The notes beneath the pieces are model-generated. The model made no database searches. It was not told the origin of the DNA and saw only the letters and a list, made by a program, of their open reading frames with translations. Below are positions 36,622-48,440 of a stretch of 64,000 nt of DNA, one piece after another. The DNA is from Marisa cornuarietis. Its lineage: Eukaryota > Mollusca > Gastropoda > Architaenioglossa > Ampullariidae. Location: positions 2,082,001 through 2,146,000 of the forward strand of contig SMMW01000019.1 of assembly GCA_004794655.1 (NCBI GenBank), read 5' to 3'. Within the stretch, counting starts at the first letter, position 1; each line of letters begins with the position of its first letter. Position numbers and translations under genes: made by a program.

Positions 36622-36760
36622 CTTTCCCCTCGTGAAAAAGCGACTATTTTTGTATTTTCTCTACAAAGGTCAACAACCAAGGAATGTCACATATTTTGTA
36701 GAGATATTAGTCAGACCGGAAATACCCTCCGACAGAGACTCCGATGGCATCTACAATTAA
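36622..36760 (+). CDS. Candidate terminal exon, unknown protein
   Basis: An unusually long pyrimidine tract (about 30 nt, ending tttctctctag at 36621) precedes an open frame that ends at TAA 36758-36760. In phase 2 it reads FPLVKKRLFLYFLYKGQQPR, then NVTYFVEILVRPEIPSDRDS and DGIYN. A second frame is also open, which weakens the case. The pyrimidine tract is a CTCTCC-type simple repeat. No family recognised. Confidence 0.3.
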
Positions 36761-38848
36761 AACGTTAGCCAGGGACAGGAAGGGAGGCTGTCAACCTGAC
36801 GAGATTATATTGCTTTATGTTGTCCAGCTGGCCCCAGCAGGCCATTTAACTACAACTTGTGTTTTTGAACATCTGTGTGTGTTTGTTTATGCGTGCGTGG
36901 CTTTTAAATAATGAAATACGTAAAGTAGCACGAGGAAAACACAAATGCATAAAAACCGTTATTAAAGATTATTTGTATTATGGGTTTTGTTCTCTATTGT
37001 TTGTCATGAACTTTATCCAATAAATGCGCTGATGAGCATATATGGACGACAGCTGCACGTGCAACGTGTTGCAAGTCTTTCTGTAAGCGGCGAGCTTGTG
37101 CACATGTTAGATGTAAAGATCATACTTAAGCTCTGTAGACGATATCTGCATCCAAATGGTAGGTCTACACTTCCCTGGTGTCTACATAAAGGGATTATGA
37201 CAATTCCAATCTACCGTAATTTTCGCACAGAAGAGACTTTGGCAGGTATAAGATATCGTAATTTCACACAAAAAGGGACAATAAAATAGGAACGTAGGGA
37301 GATTCGCACATTTTAAGTAAAATATTAGCTTGCAGAAGTGCGAGACAGTTTAAATGACCAGTGGGAGGCATTATTTCCTCCAAAGATTGAGCAAATCTGG
37401 GTGCAGGGATACTATTTCCCAAATACTGGTGACTACTCCTAATTGAGATATTAGCCTACAAACATCCTTCTACACAGAAAGAGGTCACCAACACAGACGC
37501 TGATAGTTCATGATACGCTTACGTTCAGCCGACGGGAGACCAGGGACCAGACGTTAATCAGACGTAGAGTGACGTCACGATTTCCCCTCTTTCTCTGCGT
37601 GGGGGATGTTTGCGGGGAATATCTCTGGAACAGAAGAGGGGTAGTCACCCTGAGTTAGGGAAATAGTATCTTGCACGGCGTTTTTCTTAATCGTTAGAAA
37701 AATATTTTGCACCCTACTCGTCCTTTAAACCATTAACCTTGCCGTTAGCTAACATGCGCAGAGCCAAATGGCTCTTTCGACACGTTAAGGTAACCACAGC
37801 TCACTGTTACAGCAACTATTGTTCCCCCATTTATCCACCCACTCACCACCCCGCACACACATACACACCCACGTTCCCTGATAAACATCACAACTCCCAG
37901 AAACATGAATGAATCAGCCTGTTTCTGCACCCCTGGAATGTTATTCCAAGAACCTTGACCAACATGAAACATAGAACTGTAGTGTAACAGTCTCTTAGAG
38001 CTGGAAACATATTTGATGCTTAGCTGTTGTTAAAAGACAGTGCTGGCGAGTTATTTGCGAGTTGGAGGGGGGGGGAGAGACTGAAATGGTGTTTTACAAC
38101 AAGCCAGCAATAAGGACTATATCACGGCAAGAATTATTTTCGAATACTGTTTCATGAGTAGCAAGCTTTAAAAAAGGATGCAAGTAACACACAGGGCAGT
38201 AATAAAAACGCATGGATGCTGATGATACGAGTGGGGGAAACAATGCAAAGAGTTCAGCAAAATGTATCGATAACATGAGTTTGAAACTTAACTGGAGTAC
38301 ATGATTAAAATAAATAAATGCTAGTTGAAAAAATACACAATAAACCAGAGTTAACAAAAAGTCTTTAAGTGCCCCTGTCTATCATTCAGCCAAAACTATC
38401 AAGAAAATAAGAAAATACGAACTGAACTGCCCATAACTATTTTTAATTTTTCGCTACTTTCCTTCCACCAGCTCTCTTAATTTAATCAGAAAAAAGCGCC
38501 GAAAGTTCAGCCAAAGGTTTCACGATGCAATCTCGTGAAGAGAGCGAACTTCTGAGAGATCAGAGAATGACTTCAAGCCGACTGCCAATTTTTATTTCTT
38601 TATTTTTTTAAGAGACGCGTGAAAATATAATGATGAAAGGCATTTGCTGTCCTTGGTTTTGTTGCTGTGCCGGCTGTTGAAAAGGAGTCGCTTAGGCTGT
38701 CAAGTTGTTTATTTGTTGTACCGAACATCACTGCACACATTTACTGTGATACTGAGGCGAAAATAGTCGAGATGATGTCATCTGCTGAGGAGGTTTCTAG
38801 GATCTTCGTCGGTGCAGTTACTAGCAAATCCCACCCTGTTTTCCTCGT

Positions 38849-38849
<1 letters not shown>
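36761..38849. other. AT-rich non-coding stretch
   Basis: A CRE palindrome lies at 37570-37577 and a G8 run near 38068-38075. No exon or mobile element recognised. Confidence 0.5.
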
Positions 38850-38903
<54 letters not shown>

Positions 38904-38997
38904 CACGCATGCGCGCACACACACCTAAACGCACACAAACATTTATACGCACACGAGTAAACACACACGCATATATATATATACACACACACACACT
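38850..38997. repeat. Compound (CA)n tract
   Basis: Perfect CA to 38900, then degenerate CA/CGCA with a short (AT)n. Confidence 0.95.
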
Positions 38998-39190
38998 TAC
39001 CCACAGTTTTGGCAACGAAGCGGTTTTCCCAAATATCTTGGACTTAAAGAGCTTTTACCTTTAACCCCTCTTAAAACAAGTTTGCACCGGAATTGTTTCT
39101 CGTTAAACTTAAGCACACACATACGTATACACACGTACACGCACATATACTCATTGAAGAACCTAAACTTACTCATACACTCTCTTTCTC

Positions 39191-39283
39191 TCTCTCACTC
39201 ACTCACTCACTCACCCACTCACTCACTCACTCACTCACTCACTCACTCACTCACTCACACACACACACACACACACACACACA
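39191..39283. repeat. (CACT)n-(CA)n microsatellite
   Basis: CT run, about 15 CACT/CTCA units with one CCCA variant, then (CA)n. Confidence 0.96.
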
Positions 39284-40093
39284 ACTATAGATAAAAAGTC
39301 ACCTTTTCTCCCAACCTTCATGCTCTAGGGGAGAATCATTAGACAAAGTCAGAAATTCCGGAATAGTGATTTCACACTATTTCGCTGTTATCCTCTTCTC
39401 CTGCCTGAAACCTTTTTTGTGAGCATCTGGTTTAAATAAAAGGTGTGCCATCAGATGATGTTGGGGGCGGGAGGAACGGTTGTCACGGCTCGATATGGTA
39501 TGTCCACAGTGTAAACTGCGGAAAACCCTCGGCGATGGACAGCTGGAGCATCTCAAAGAAACACAGCTTTTTTGTGAAGAAGATGTACAATATCGCCACA
39601 TACATTCGTCTGACAGACACAGGATATTCGCTAAAACTCACATGCTCCCACTGAGCTTACATGTTCTACACATACAAGAGTTAAGTTGTTACAATCCCAT
39701 AGTAATAAGACTGATCGAAGCTATAGAGTTCGGTGATATGAATCTTAAAATTAATTTTCTTTTATTATAATAAAAGTGTAATATCTTGTTTTTTTAAGCA
39801 GTCCGCATTTCACAAATCTTAGAAGTACGGGAGTTCTTACAACAAGTGCTAAACCCTTGGGGTTGCAGTTACGATGAAAGGATTTTTTTTTCTTCGTAGT
39901 TATAAAGCCCCTGGGACCGTAGTTATAAAGCAGTGGCTAAAATCCCCTGGGGGTAACGCAATATCCACATGGTGTGTACCCCCGTTTTACATTTAGTTAT
40001 CCTTGGATGGGATTTTATTTCCCTAGTTTGCCTCGGAGTAACGACTGTGCTCTTAAATACGACCTTTGATCCTTACACTCAAGTGTAAGGCAG
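39284..40093. other. Non-coding stretch with short local repeats
   Basis: Around 39890-39950 the words CGTAGTTATAAAGC and CCCTGGG recur in a decayed short array. Nothing else recognised. Confidence 0.4.

Positions 40094-40152
<59 letters not shown>
40094..40152. repeat. (GT)n microsatellite
   Basis: Perfect GT run of about 58 bp. Confidence 0.97.
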
Positions 40153-40154
<2 letters not shown>

Positions 40155-40321
40155 TTAGAGCAAGGCGCACAAATGGTCAAGTTATGTCCATGATATGTTG
40201 ACAGTCGCTGAAATATATTTCTTTGATGAATGGCTGCGACGCAAACATAATCTCGCTGCACTTAACTGCACTTAGCTGCACCTCAAGAAACGCTTTCATG
40301 TAATAGTACAGACGGCCTAAT

Positions 40322-40444
40322 TTTGTACAGGTGTGTTTACAGGTGTGATAGCAATGCGTATCAATGGGTAGGGTCTTCTTTGTGCAAAAAGACCCTACCC
40401 ATTGATACGCATTGCTCTCACACCTGTAAACACACCTGCACAAA
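40322..40444. repeat. Near-perfect inverted repeat, 56-bp arms
   Basis: Arms 40322-40377 and 40389-40444 match at 54 of 56 positions around an 11-bp loop (CTTTGTGCAAA). The arm includes CAGGTGTGTTTACAGGTGTG. The RNA would form one long hairpin. It could be a snap-back duplication, a small fold-back element or an assembly artefact. Confidence 0.93.
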
Positions 40445-41424
40445 AAAATCTGAAGCAACAAAATCATCGCCGTGATGTCATTCAGTTGTCTGTCAAATAA
40501 GCTTCGTCAGGTGTAGACCAGTTGCACATGCGGTCTATAGACAGAGGTAAACAGGTAATTCAATAGCCATTCTCTGTAGGTAACTATAGACAACCATCAA
40601 ACCGTAATCGTCAGTTTTTAGTTCACGAAGCCACTGCACGTAACAAGATCAAGTGGCTATCCTCAAAAGGAAATAAATCTAATTCAGGAAAAAAAAAACT
40701 CGTTACAAAGCAACTCAACTAGACAGTCTGTATCACTGTCAAGCAAGCCTGTAAATAACAGACTGGTTAAATTAAATTACTTTTCTCCAAAGTTATTTTT
40801 GTTTGACTGACCACGAAGTAAAGAAAATTAATCAGAAAAAAACACGGTCCAGTTAAATATAATTTACTCATTTTCAATCGTTAGCTTTAATGATGCTAAA
40901 TTAATTTTGTTTGTGACAGCCGCGAGTTTACTCTTAACTTAGTCGAAAAGAAATCGATCAGATAGAAAACAACAAACAATGATGGTTGTTTACTAAGCCC
41001 AAGTTTGTAATAGAAGGATCATTGTTTACGTCTACTTAGCAGGAAGAATGGAAGTTGGTGCGAATAACCCTAGCAACAAGCCGTCCACTGTCAAGAAAAT
41101 GGAACTCAAAGTGCTACAAAGTCAGGCTCACACGGGCACTGGTGTGAGTGCGAAACGCAGAGGTGAAAAGTCAGGAAGAAGCGATATGACTAACATGAAC
41201 TTTCAGCACTCGTACAGCTACGGCATAGTAACACACCGCTGCGTACGCACTGCCTCTAAAAATAAGCATCAACACAAACAAGAGGGAGGAGAGAGCTCGA
41301 GAGAAGGGGAGGGAGCTAGATGCGTCTGGTGTTTTCATTCACTGGTATCGATTAGTGGAGGAGGAGCGCGTCCTGATCGGGAGGTCGATAGGTGTGAAGG
41401 ATGTGTTTAGAAGCGCGGCGTTCG
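40445..41424. other. AT-rich non-coding stretch
   Basis: A 120-codon plus-strand frame at 41048 begins MEVGANNPSNKPSTVKKMEL but runs into the GC/CA tract and resembles nothing known. Read as chance. Confidence 0.4.
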
Positions 41425-41430
41425 TGCGCG

Positions 41431-41496
<66 letters not shown>
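41425..41496. repeat. (CG)n-(CA)n microsatellite
   Basis: Alternating CG then CA, a potential Z-DNA tract. Confidence 0.96.
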
Positions 41497-41499
<3 letters not shown>

Positions 41500-42049
41500 A
41501 GAGTGAGAGATCATATGTGGTGAATGAACCAATCCATATTTGTAAGTCCTCTGGTACAAAGGATTAAGTGACGATATGGGGCAGGGGAGCGGATCGAATG
41601 ATTAGGAGGATGGAATGGGGAGAAGATGGAAGTGGAGGAAATCTCTCGCATGTCTGTGTGAGTGTTTATCATATTTATAGATGTATATATCTACAGGTGT
41701 TCCTCCTCAGAATCATTCGTTATTTCAGAACATTTCCCGTGTAAAATCAACATTTTATCTGGTGTACGATAGACACAGAGCTGTATATCGAACCAGGCAC
41801 GAGCGGTCGTTTACTTGGGCACGTGCGTGTCTGTGTGTGTGTTGCATCATCTAATGCATGCACGTGCGTGCGCGCGTGTGTGAGAGTGCCTGCTTGCATG
41901 TGCTCTTGAATCTGTGGTCTGTGTTCCATCATAATCAGTATTTTCGATCAGGAAAGCCGGTAACAGGGATCCTTTACTTTCAACGGCCTTTTCATCTCCG
42001 TGTCTCTTGTTCTCTGTACAGAGGTCGCTGTAGAGAGAATTCGAAATTC

Positions 42050-42310
42050 GGGCGTTTATGTGTGATAAACGTGTCTTGACACCTATTAAACGGTGTCTTA
42101 AACTTTATAAATGTGTCTATTCATGATAAGTGTGCATGTCCTCCAAATAATGCGCTTGATAGTCACAGGTCTAGTGTGAGAACTCCAACGTCTACGCACG
42201 ACAAATAAACGAGTGTCTACATTAATTAAACAAACGTTATCACAATAAGCATATGTGTACGCAGATAAATGTGTGCCTGCGTGCAAGTAATATGTGTCTA
42301 CACCTGGTAA
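42050..42310. repeat. Decayed tandem array, GATAAACGTGTCTAC-like units
   Basis: About eight imperfect units of roughly 27-35 bp contain words such as GATAAACGTGTC, ATAAATGTGTC and ATAAGTGTGCATG. Strongly diverged. Confidence 0.6.
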
Positions 42311-42887
42311 ACCTGCTGCTTCTCTGTGTGTGTGTGTGGAAGGGGGAGGAATTGGTGTTTCACGCCGTCAGCCTCTAAGGCTTAATTAAACAGTCTGACT
42401 CGTACGCAGGCGTTACAGGCAGAGAAGAAAAGGTGTGCGTGAGACGAGATCCGAATCCCCTAGGTTCAACGTCAGTGCAGGCGAGTCACAAAATATCAAC
42501 AGCGTATTCAACCAAACATCGTGGAAACAATTCATACAGACGCCGAGGATGCAGTCGATGACACGGGTCCTTATGTCGCCATTTTGTGCGCACAACTGTT
42601 GCCGCCGCTGCTGCTGCTGGGGTTGCGGCTGTTGCCCTGAACACCTAAGTGCACTGCAATAACTCAATTGCACGCAGCAATGTTCAGAATGGAGATGCTC
42701 GGCTTACATCCATTTCGGTTTCTTCAGAACGAACGGCCACCGAGCTGCTTGTGAGCAGGGAGAGAACTCTCGTCAGGCAAGGACCGCAACGGAGGCTCCT
42801 GCGGCGAAGATGAAAGGCTATGGGTGTAAACGGGAGCACGGGCTGTAAAGGTGCAACTCAGATGATTAAAACCTGACTTCGGTTCAT

Positions 42888-42913
42888 CAAACAAACAAAC
42901 AAACAAACAAACA
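42888..42913. repeat. (AACA)n microsatellite
   Basis: About six CAAA/AACA units. Confidence 0.9.
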
Positions 42914-44139
42914 AGTAAGAAAAATTAACAAGCATATATGCGAACATTCAAGAGATCGATGATAAGTGAGCTGGAGATTTCGGTTTTCTTGCTTGGTATT
43001 TTCACGAAGTCTCCCAGGTACTGACTCGTGTTTACCTGAGAAACAAAGGTGAGACACTTCTCTGCTGGCAGGGCCACCGAGAGCCAGCACGGGCCCCAGG
43101 ACAGACGACATTCCGGGCCCCTTGTAATTGTAATAGTAAATTATTTCCCCAATATATAATAATATGTTTAAAATTCGATTGTCAATATCTACATTTCATT
43201 CAGTAACGAAACATAGACTGCAAACATTAGGACAAGTGTACAAGGATCTAAATCACTACTTGAACATAGAATTGTTTACACGTGAGTGGTTAGTAAACGA
43301 GGAGAGATGATGACCAAGGCCGGGCCCCCTTCACAGTCGCGGGCCCGGGCACACCAGCCCCTCCCCCCCTCTGTATCCACCTCTCGTCAGGCCTGTCTGC
43401 TGGTATGCGAAATAGGTGGGGAACCTCTTTTCCATTTAAGTTTAGAGAAATGCTTCTTGAATACTAAGCTTAGCAGATTAATGTCAGATCGATGGTATTG
43501 TGACAGAGTTTGTTGATGACAATTGTCACGAAAACGATCTGTGATCTATGCATTCGAAGTTTGCATCCAGCTCAAATAAAAAGATTATATTACGAGAAGA
43601 TCTAACTTTAACTCAAAACGATGTTGACGATAATGATGAAAGTGTTTTCATTATTATTCGTACCTTACTTTTTGCAGTAGTGATCCCGGGATGTCCTTTC
43701 CGCATGACTGGGTTGTAGGTCAGCGTTAGAGGGGTGTCCGTATCATGTCACTTGTTTTCGTTCCGACTTGCTGCTACGTAAGAACATGACGCAGTTACAA
43801 AGGTAGGTCAGAAAACAATAATCAACATTCCTCTACCTGAGTTATGCTTCATCAAGCAGAAAACATTAGAAAAAAAGGGGGTCTGAAGAGCCCTGAAGGT
43901 GTGGATGTAAAACTAAGAGGGTAGAGTACAGAGAGAAAGGAACGATAACAAGATGATGCGGTGGGAGGGGAGGAAGAAAGCAGACACAATAGACAGAAGA
44001 AAGAAGGACCGAAAGAGAGCAGACAGAAAAAAAGAAGGGTAGAGAGGAAGGGAGGGGTGAGAGAGAGGACACTTTACAAGGTGTCAACAGACAAGGGAGA
44101 CAACACAAACGTTCACTTGTTTATCTCTTACGTGGGTTT

Positions 44140-44380
44140 GTTATGGTTGACAACAGGTCGCCCGCGGGCTTGGAGACGTGTCGCCGTGTCTGGGGACGTT
44201 TCTGTGCAAGTTTGTTGTGGCGACGGCCTGGTGAGCAGTGGAACGTTGAGCGACGCGGCCTCTGACCCGGCGCCACGCCGCAATCGCGCCAACAACGCGA
44301 TGACGTCAGAGGAGCGCGACGGAGTTGTCACCCACAGACGCCGGAGGAACTACATCAAGCACAGCGGGGCCTAGCGACCT
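44140..44380. promoter_or_regulatory. GC/CpG-rich patch with CRE palindrome
   Basis: About 240 bp of high-CpG DNA contains TGACGTCA at 44301-44308. The plus-strand frame through it is open to a TAG near 44374 (ending RRRRNYIKHSGA), so it might also be coding. Neither use is established. Confidence 0.3.
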
Positions 44381-44525
44381 TGAGCTTCAAATATTTGGCC
44401 ACGAGGCAGTCATCCAAGCGACTCTGTCAACAGGTTTTGACATAGTTTCCGGCCAAGACAGTCGATCAAAAACAGTCTCGTTAGTCTGCTCGGTGGTACC
44501 GCCATCAGCACAAGAACGCCCGAGC

Positions 44526-44830
44526 GTGAGACGTGTCACTCCGTCCGCCATTAACACTCACACGTTCTCTTAGCATGAGACGTAACTAAGTCAATAATAA
44601 AACAAAAATCTGTCAATTCAGACATTAACCACCATGTTTGTACATATCATATTTTCTCTCTGTCATTATTGCCTTGTTCTGAGTTAATGTAGTGTTTTTA
44701 TTACTAATTAGTCCGAGGGCTAAATGTAGAAAAGCATAAATTTTGCTTATTCTGTTATCCCCGTAAATAAAGATTTGTTCGTTGTGTGAGACGTGTAACT
44801 CAGTCCGCCATTAAGACTCGCATGTTCTCT
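44526..44830. repeat. 45-bp dispersed direct repeat, two copies
   Basis: Copies at 44526-44570 and 44786-44830 match at 40 of 45 positions; both contain GTCCGCCATTAA and GTTCTCT. The 215 bp between them is unrelated. Confidence 0.85.
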
Positions 44831-44839
44831 TTTACACGA

Positions 44840-45055
44840 CGTCTGCCTACAGCCTCAACTTTCAAACAACCTGTGACTTCTACCTTCAAAACGTACCTGT
44901 CACCTTCATCTTCAGAATTTACCTGTGGTTCCCACCCTCAAAAGTTTTGTGCCGTTTACATCTTCAAACCTTGCCTGCCACAAACGAACATTACCGGTCG
45001 TGTACACTTAAGACCTAACGTATGTCTCCTCCACCTTCAGAGCTAGTGTTAGCAT
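44840..45055. repeat. Decayed array of ACCTGT/ACCTTCA units
   Basis: Imperfect units of about 28-33 bp, each with TACCTGT and CCTTCA-type words. The same words make up the 47.07 kb array. Confidence 0.6.
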
Positions 45056-45064
45056 GGACGAATA

Positions 45065-45146
45065 ATTTTTAATCTTCACACCTAGATAAAGAAGGACTAG
45101 GTCTTAGACTTTTAATCTCTACACCTAGGTAAGAGGGACTAGGTCA
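45065..45146. repeat. About 42-bp tandem duplication
   Basis: Two diverged adjacent copies, each with TTTTAATCT, CACCTAGRTAA and GGACTAGGTC. Confidence 0.85.
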
Positions 45147-46136
45147 TTATAAAGAAAGTTTTGAATTGTAAATCGATTTCAAATTTTAAAAGCGGGTCAA
45201 AATTTTAACGTGAATATTTTGTATAATTAAAAATCGAAGAGGCCCATCTATTTCGCATAAAAACACAACATTGAGTAAAGCAACATTTACAGACAAAACA
45301 TCATGAATCATAAAACTGTTATGAGCAAAATATTGCTTATAATTATTAGTTTATTTATAATTGCTGCAGTAATTAACAAAGCAAAAGGGAAAGAGATTTC
45401 GGACGATGTAGTTAATTTATGTTAACATAAAAAATAGATACTACAATAATATCTCATAATATCTCAACTGAAATATTTTAAACGTGCGAAATACATTCTA
45501 CTTCTTATGTATTAACAGAGACCCTACCACTTTTCAATTCTTTGTTTAAGACGGTTGGGAGCACCTGCTTCTGCCCTTATTCTACGGATCTTGACTAAAC
45601 CAAAATTATAGTCCTAAAATAAAAAAGGATGGTATGTTATTTAGACTATACAAAGCCTAATGATCAAGTCTTCTTTTGTTATCTCAGTCACTTCTCAGTT
45701 TCAAGAGTTGCTGTCACATATCTATCATTCATTCTTTTAAGTACCTCTAGGAGTGTTAGTATAACTTCTCAACTTTATAAATCCTAAGTGTAATTAATAT
45801 ATTTGTAAAACTAGCTTCATTATAACATTTTTTTCTAAAAAAAAAAAAAAAAAAAGCTTGACAAAGTCTAAGCATTCCGAAGAGATTGCGAGAATAATTA
45901 TTGTCTAAAATAAAATACTAATGTCAACTTCTTTCAAATGGTTAGATGTTGCCGGTTGTTGAGCACAAATTAAAGGTCACAAGGTCAGACAAGAGTTACA
46001 AAGCTTTTAATAATAAAAAAGGTTTTCTAAATATTTAACTAACCACTTATGTTTCGAATTTCGATCTGATTCGACCCGTCATTGTAACGTAACCACAATT
46101 AAATCTCTCCCTTTCACGGCTAGTCTCTTTTTCTTT
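45147..46136. other. Very AT-rich stretch
   Basis: Contains an A19 run near 45838-45857. No gene or element recognised. Confidence 0.5.
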
Positions 46137-46144
46137 ATTAGAAC

Positions 46145-46959
46145 CACGGACCTTCATCTACTGGATGAGTGTCTCTCATTCGTTGCCTCTTTGCGCTATC
46201 ATAGTAGTGACCAATTGTAACAAACCCTACAAACGTTAGGTTTTCACTTCCGTTTCCGATTTCAAAATGGCGGGTTTTCCTAACGTCGAAGAAATTTTAG
46301 AAGTAATTAAGCTTTTCTGTCACAAGAACCTTTTTAAAGAAGACTGATTGCAAAATCAACAGTAGTATTTTCTGTAAAATGTATTTTGGTTGTTTATAGA
46401 AAACGCATGTGGATTTATCGCCAATTTTATCATATAAAAACATCGTCACAATAGATGCTATTGACTTGCTCTACCACTAACAATTTTTTTAAAAAAGCAT
46501 TGTTTTTGATTTTTTGGAAACAATTATATAGATTATTCTGTTACAAAAGCCTATGATTTAAGAATTAATTTAATAAATGCCACAGATGAAGGTGCGTGGT
46601 AGCAATGAGTTCACGACAACGCCATTTACTAGCAGACGACAATAGGGAAGTCCCCCGTTGCTAAGGTCGGTTGGTATTGTAAGCTATGATGGCGACGAGG
46701 ATAGATGTTTACTTTTTGTTGAGGATAACGACATCTCGCTTTATTGGTATGACATCCATCAATGTAACAATTTGTACCTGTCCATTTTTTCGAATCCATT
46801 TATGTCTGCAAACCACTGACCTTTATTAAAATTAAATGAAGGTCCGTGTCTCTTCGCAACAACAAACCGGAACCGGAAACACGGGTTCGCTGATAAGGAA
46901 AGCCGAGACTTACACCGGATATAAACCTGAGACACTTATCCAGTAGATGAAGGTCCGTG
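46145..46959. mobile_element. Non-autonomous TIR DNA transposon with perfect 8-bp TSD
   Basis: Terminal inverted repeats of 31 bp (46145-46175 and 46929-46959) match at 30 of 31 positions and begin CACGGACCTTCATCTACTGG. The 8-bp direct repeat ATTAGAAC abuts both ends exactly (46137-46144 and 46960-46967). An 8-bp duplication is the rule for hAT elements and a few others; the CACGG terminus is near but not equal to the usual hAT CAGGG-type end, so the superfamily is tentative. No transposase domain is visible in 815 bp. Two extra copies of the right-end word GATGAAGGTSCGTG lie inside (about 46584-46598 and 46835-46847), suggesting nested or tandemly duplicated ends. Two promoter-like ATGGCG blocks lie inside as well. 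Confidence 0.85.
46240..46347 (+). promoter_or_regulatory. ETS/YY1-like promoter block with short ORF inside the TIR element
   Basis: CACTTCCGTTTCCG (two ETS-type cores) is followed directly by TTCAAAATGGCGGG, an exact YY1-type AAAATGGCGG that contains a start codon (46267). The reading frame is 26 codons, MAGFPNVEEILEVIKLFCHK and six more, ending at 46347; GAA|GTAATT could be a weak donor. TATA-less animal promoters often place YY1 ATGGCGG at the start codon. A second ATGATGGCGACGAGG start lies at 46686 (47 codons). Either the element captured a host promoter or these are the remnant promoter and first exon of its own transposase. Confidence 0.4.
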
Positions 46960-47049
46960 ATTAGAACCAAGCAATGTTACTCTGAAGGGGAGCCATACGG
47001 GCGGTAACTCTTAGCAAAAATACGGAGTTGTGATTCATGGAACTAACGT

Positions 47050-47175
47050 ACCGTTCGGTTCCACATTTAGAACTAACTTACCTGTCTCCCTCACCTTCAG
47101 ACCCTACCTGTCGTCTTTACCTTAGCTCACCTGTTGGCTCTGCCTTCACAACTCAACGTTACATACTTCAGAAGT
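47050..47175. repeat. Decayed array of ACCTGT/CCTTCA units, second copy
   Basis: Units such as TTACCTGTCTCCCTCACCTT and CTACCTGTCGTCTTTACCTT, period about 28 bp, related to the 44.85 kb array. A further unit lies near 47240. Confidence 0.6.
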
Positions 47176-47589
47176 GGATTTAACTTGATAAATGTGTCGG
47201 GATGTGAGATAAGCGCGCATGTCAGTTCTACTGGTAGTCTACCTGTCACCTACATTTTCCAGCGTACTTGGATCTAGTTTACTTTCCATCAGTGGACTAA
47301 CAGTGTCTGAGTGCCGAGCGTCCTTTAAAATGCTTTTAAGACAAGTCTTCATTGCTTTTGTTCATATATAACTTTTTTTGTTTGATGGACTACAGAGTGA
47401 AATATGTCTTCGCATTCATTGATTTCAAACTATAATAACGATGTTGTACATTTTAATGTATTTTTAGATCTCCAGATTGAAGAGAATTTTATGAACAACT
47501 GACAGAATTCCCCCTACCCACCCCCACCAGATACGTTACCATGACAAGAGTTCATTTTGCCGTTTCTCCACAGCAACAGTAGTTTGAAA

Positions 47590-47720
47590 CCCTACGCCGC
47601 GATGTCTTGCCTAATAAACAAGCGCCCAAGCCGCCATCGTGCTGCTATGACGTCACTGGGTCACGTGCTACCGGTCCGACGAATCGCAGGCGTGCATCGT
47701 GTCAGTCAGAGAGGAAAACG
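47590..47720. promoter_or_regulatory. CRE plus CACGTG E-box cluster
   Basis: TGACGTCA (47648-47655) is followed 6 bp later by CACGTG in a GC-richer, repeat-free patch. The pairing is typical of bZIP/bHLH-responsive promoters, but no gene start is evident. Confidence 0.3.
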
Positions 47721-47859
47721 ATGCTCGCACAGATCGATGCTCGATCAATGCATGGCATCCTGTCTACTAACCCCAGATTTATCGCTAATACACGGTCCCT
47801 GCCTGAGCCGGCCGTCCAGCGTGAGACAAGACAAACAGACAGATAAACAAAGAGAGAAA

Positions 47860-48440
47860 CGGAAAGGTGAGAGGGACTGAACAGAGAAAGAGAGAGAGAG
47901 AAAGACCTACAGAGGGGTTTCTGGGACTCTCTGCGAGGGGTTGAGCTGATGACAAAAAAGAAAGAACCCATTATGAAATTGACCTATCACGTTGAAGGTT
48001 TCACGCTTCTTCGCTTTCCCATATATCTGTTTAGTCTAGTCACCCAGACAAGGGAGAAGGCAAATATTGCACAGTGAAAGACATCGTTCACTCAGACTTT
48101 TTCTTTCTTTTTTTTTTTTTTGCTTCTCGCTGCACATAACGCTTTTTCTAAATGTCATGGCAGGATCCTACTACGAGGTTGTGGCGAAAACCGTCACACT
48201 GAGCCAGTAAATGGATTCGGTTTCTTTACTGTCATTTAAAAATGTTTTTTAAAGATATGCTGCAGAGATAAGCTTCGCTTGTAAAGCTAGCGTGGCCAGA
48301 CCCGCATACAAATGTTTCTGCCTTTGCTTGTCGTCTTTGGCTGAACGCATGCAAGTTATTCTTGGCATCTCGCGCTAGCCCGGATGATATTTATTCACCT
48401 GAGATCGGCATCACCTGTACCCTGATGAAGGAGGAAGGAA
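47860..48440. other. Non-coding stretch, nothing recognised
   Basis: Purine-rich (GA) patch near 47880-47910 and a T-rich run near 48105-48121. Confidence 0.5.
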
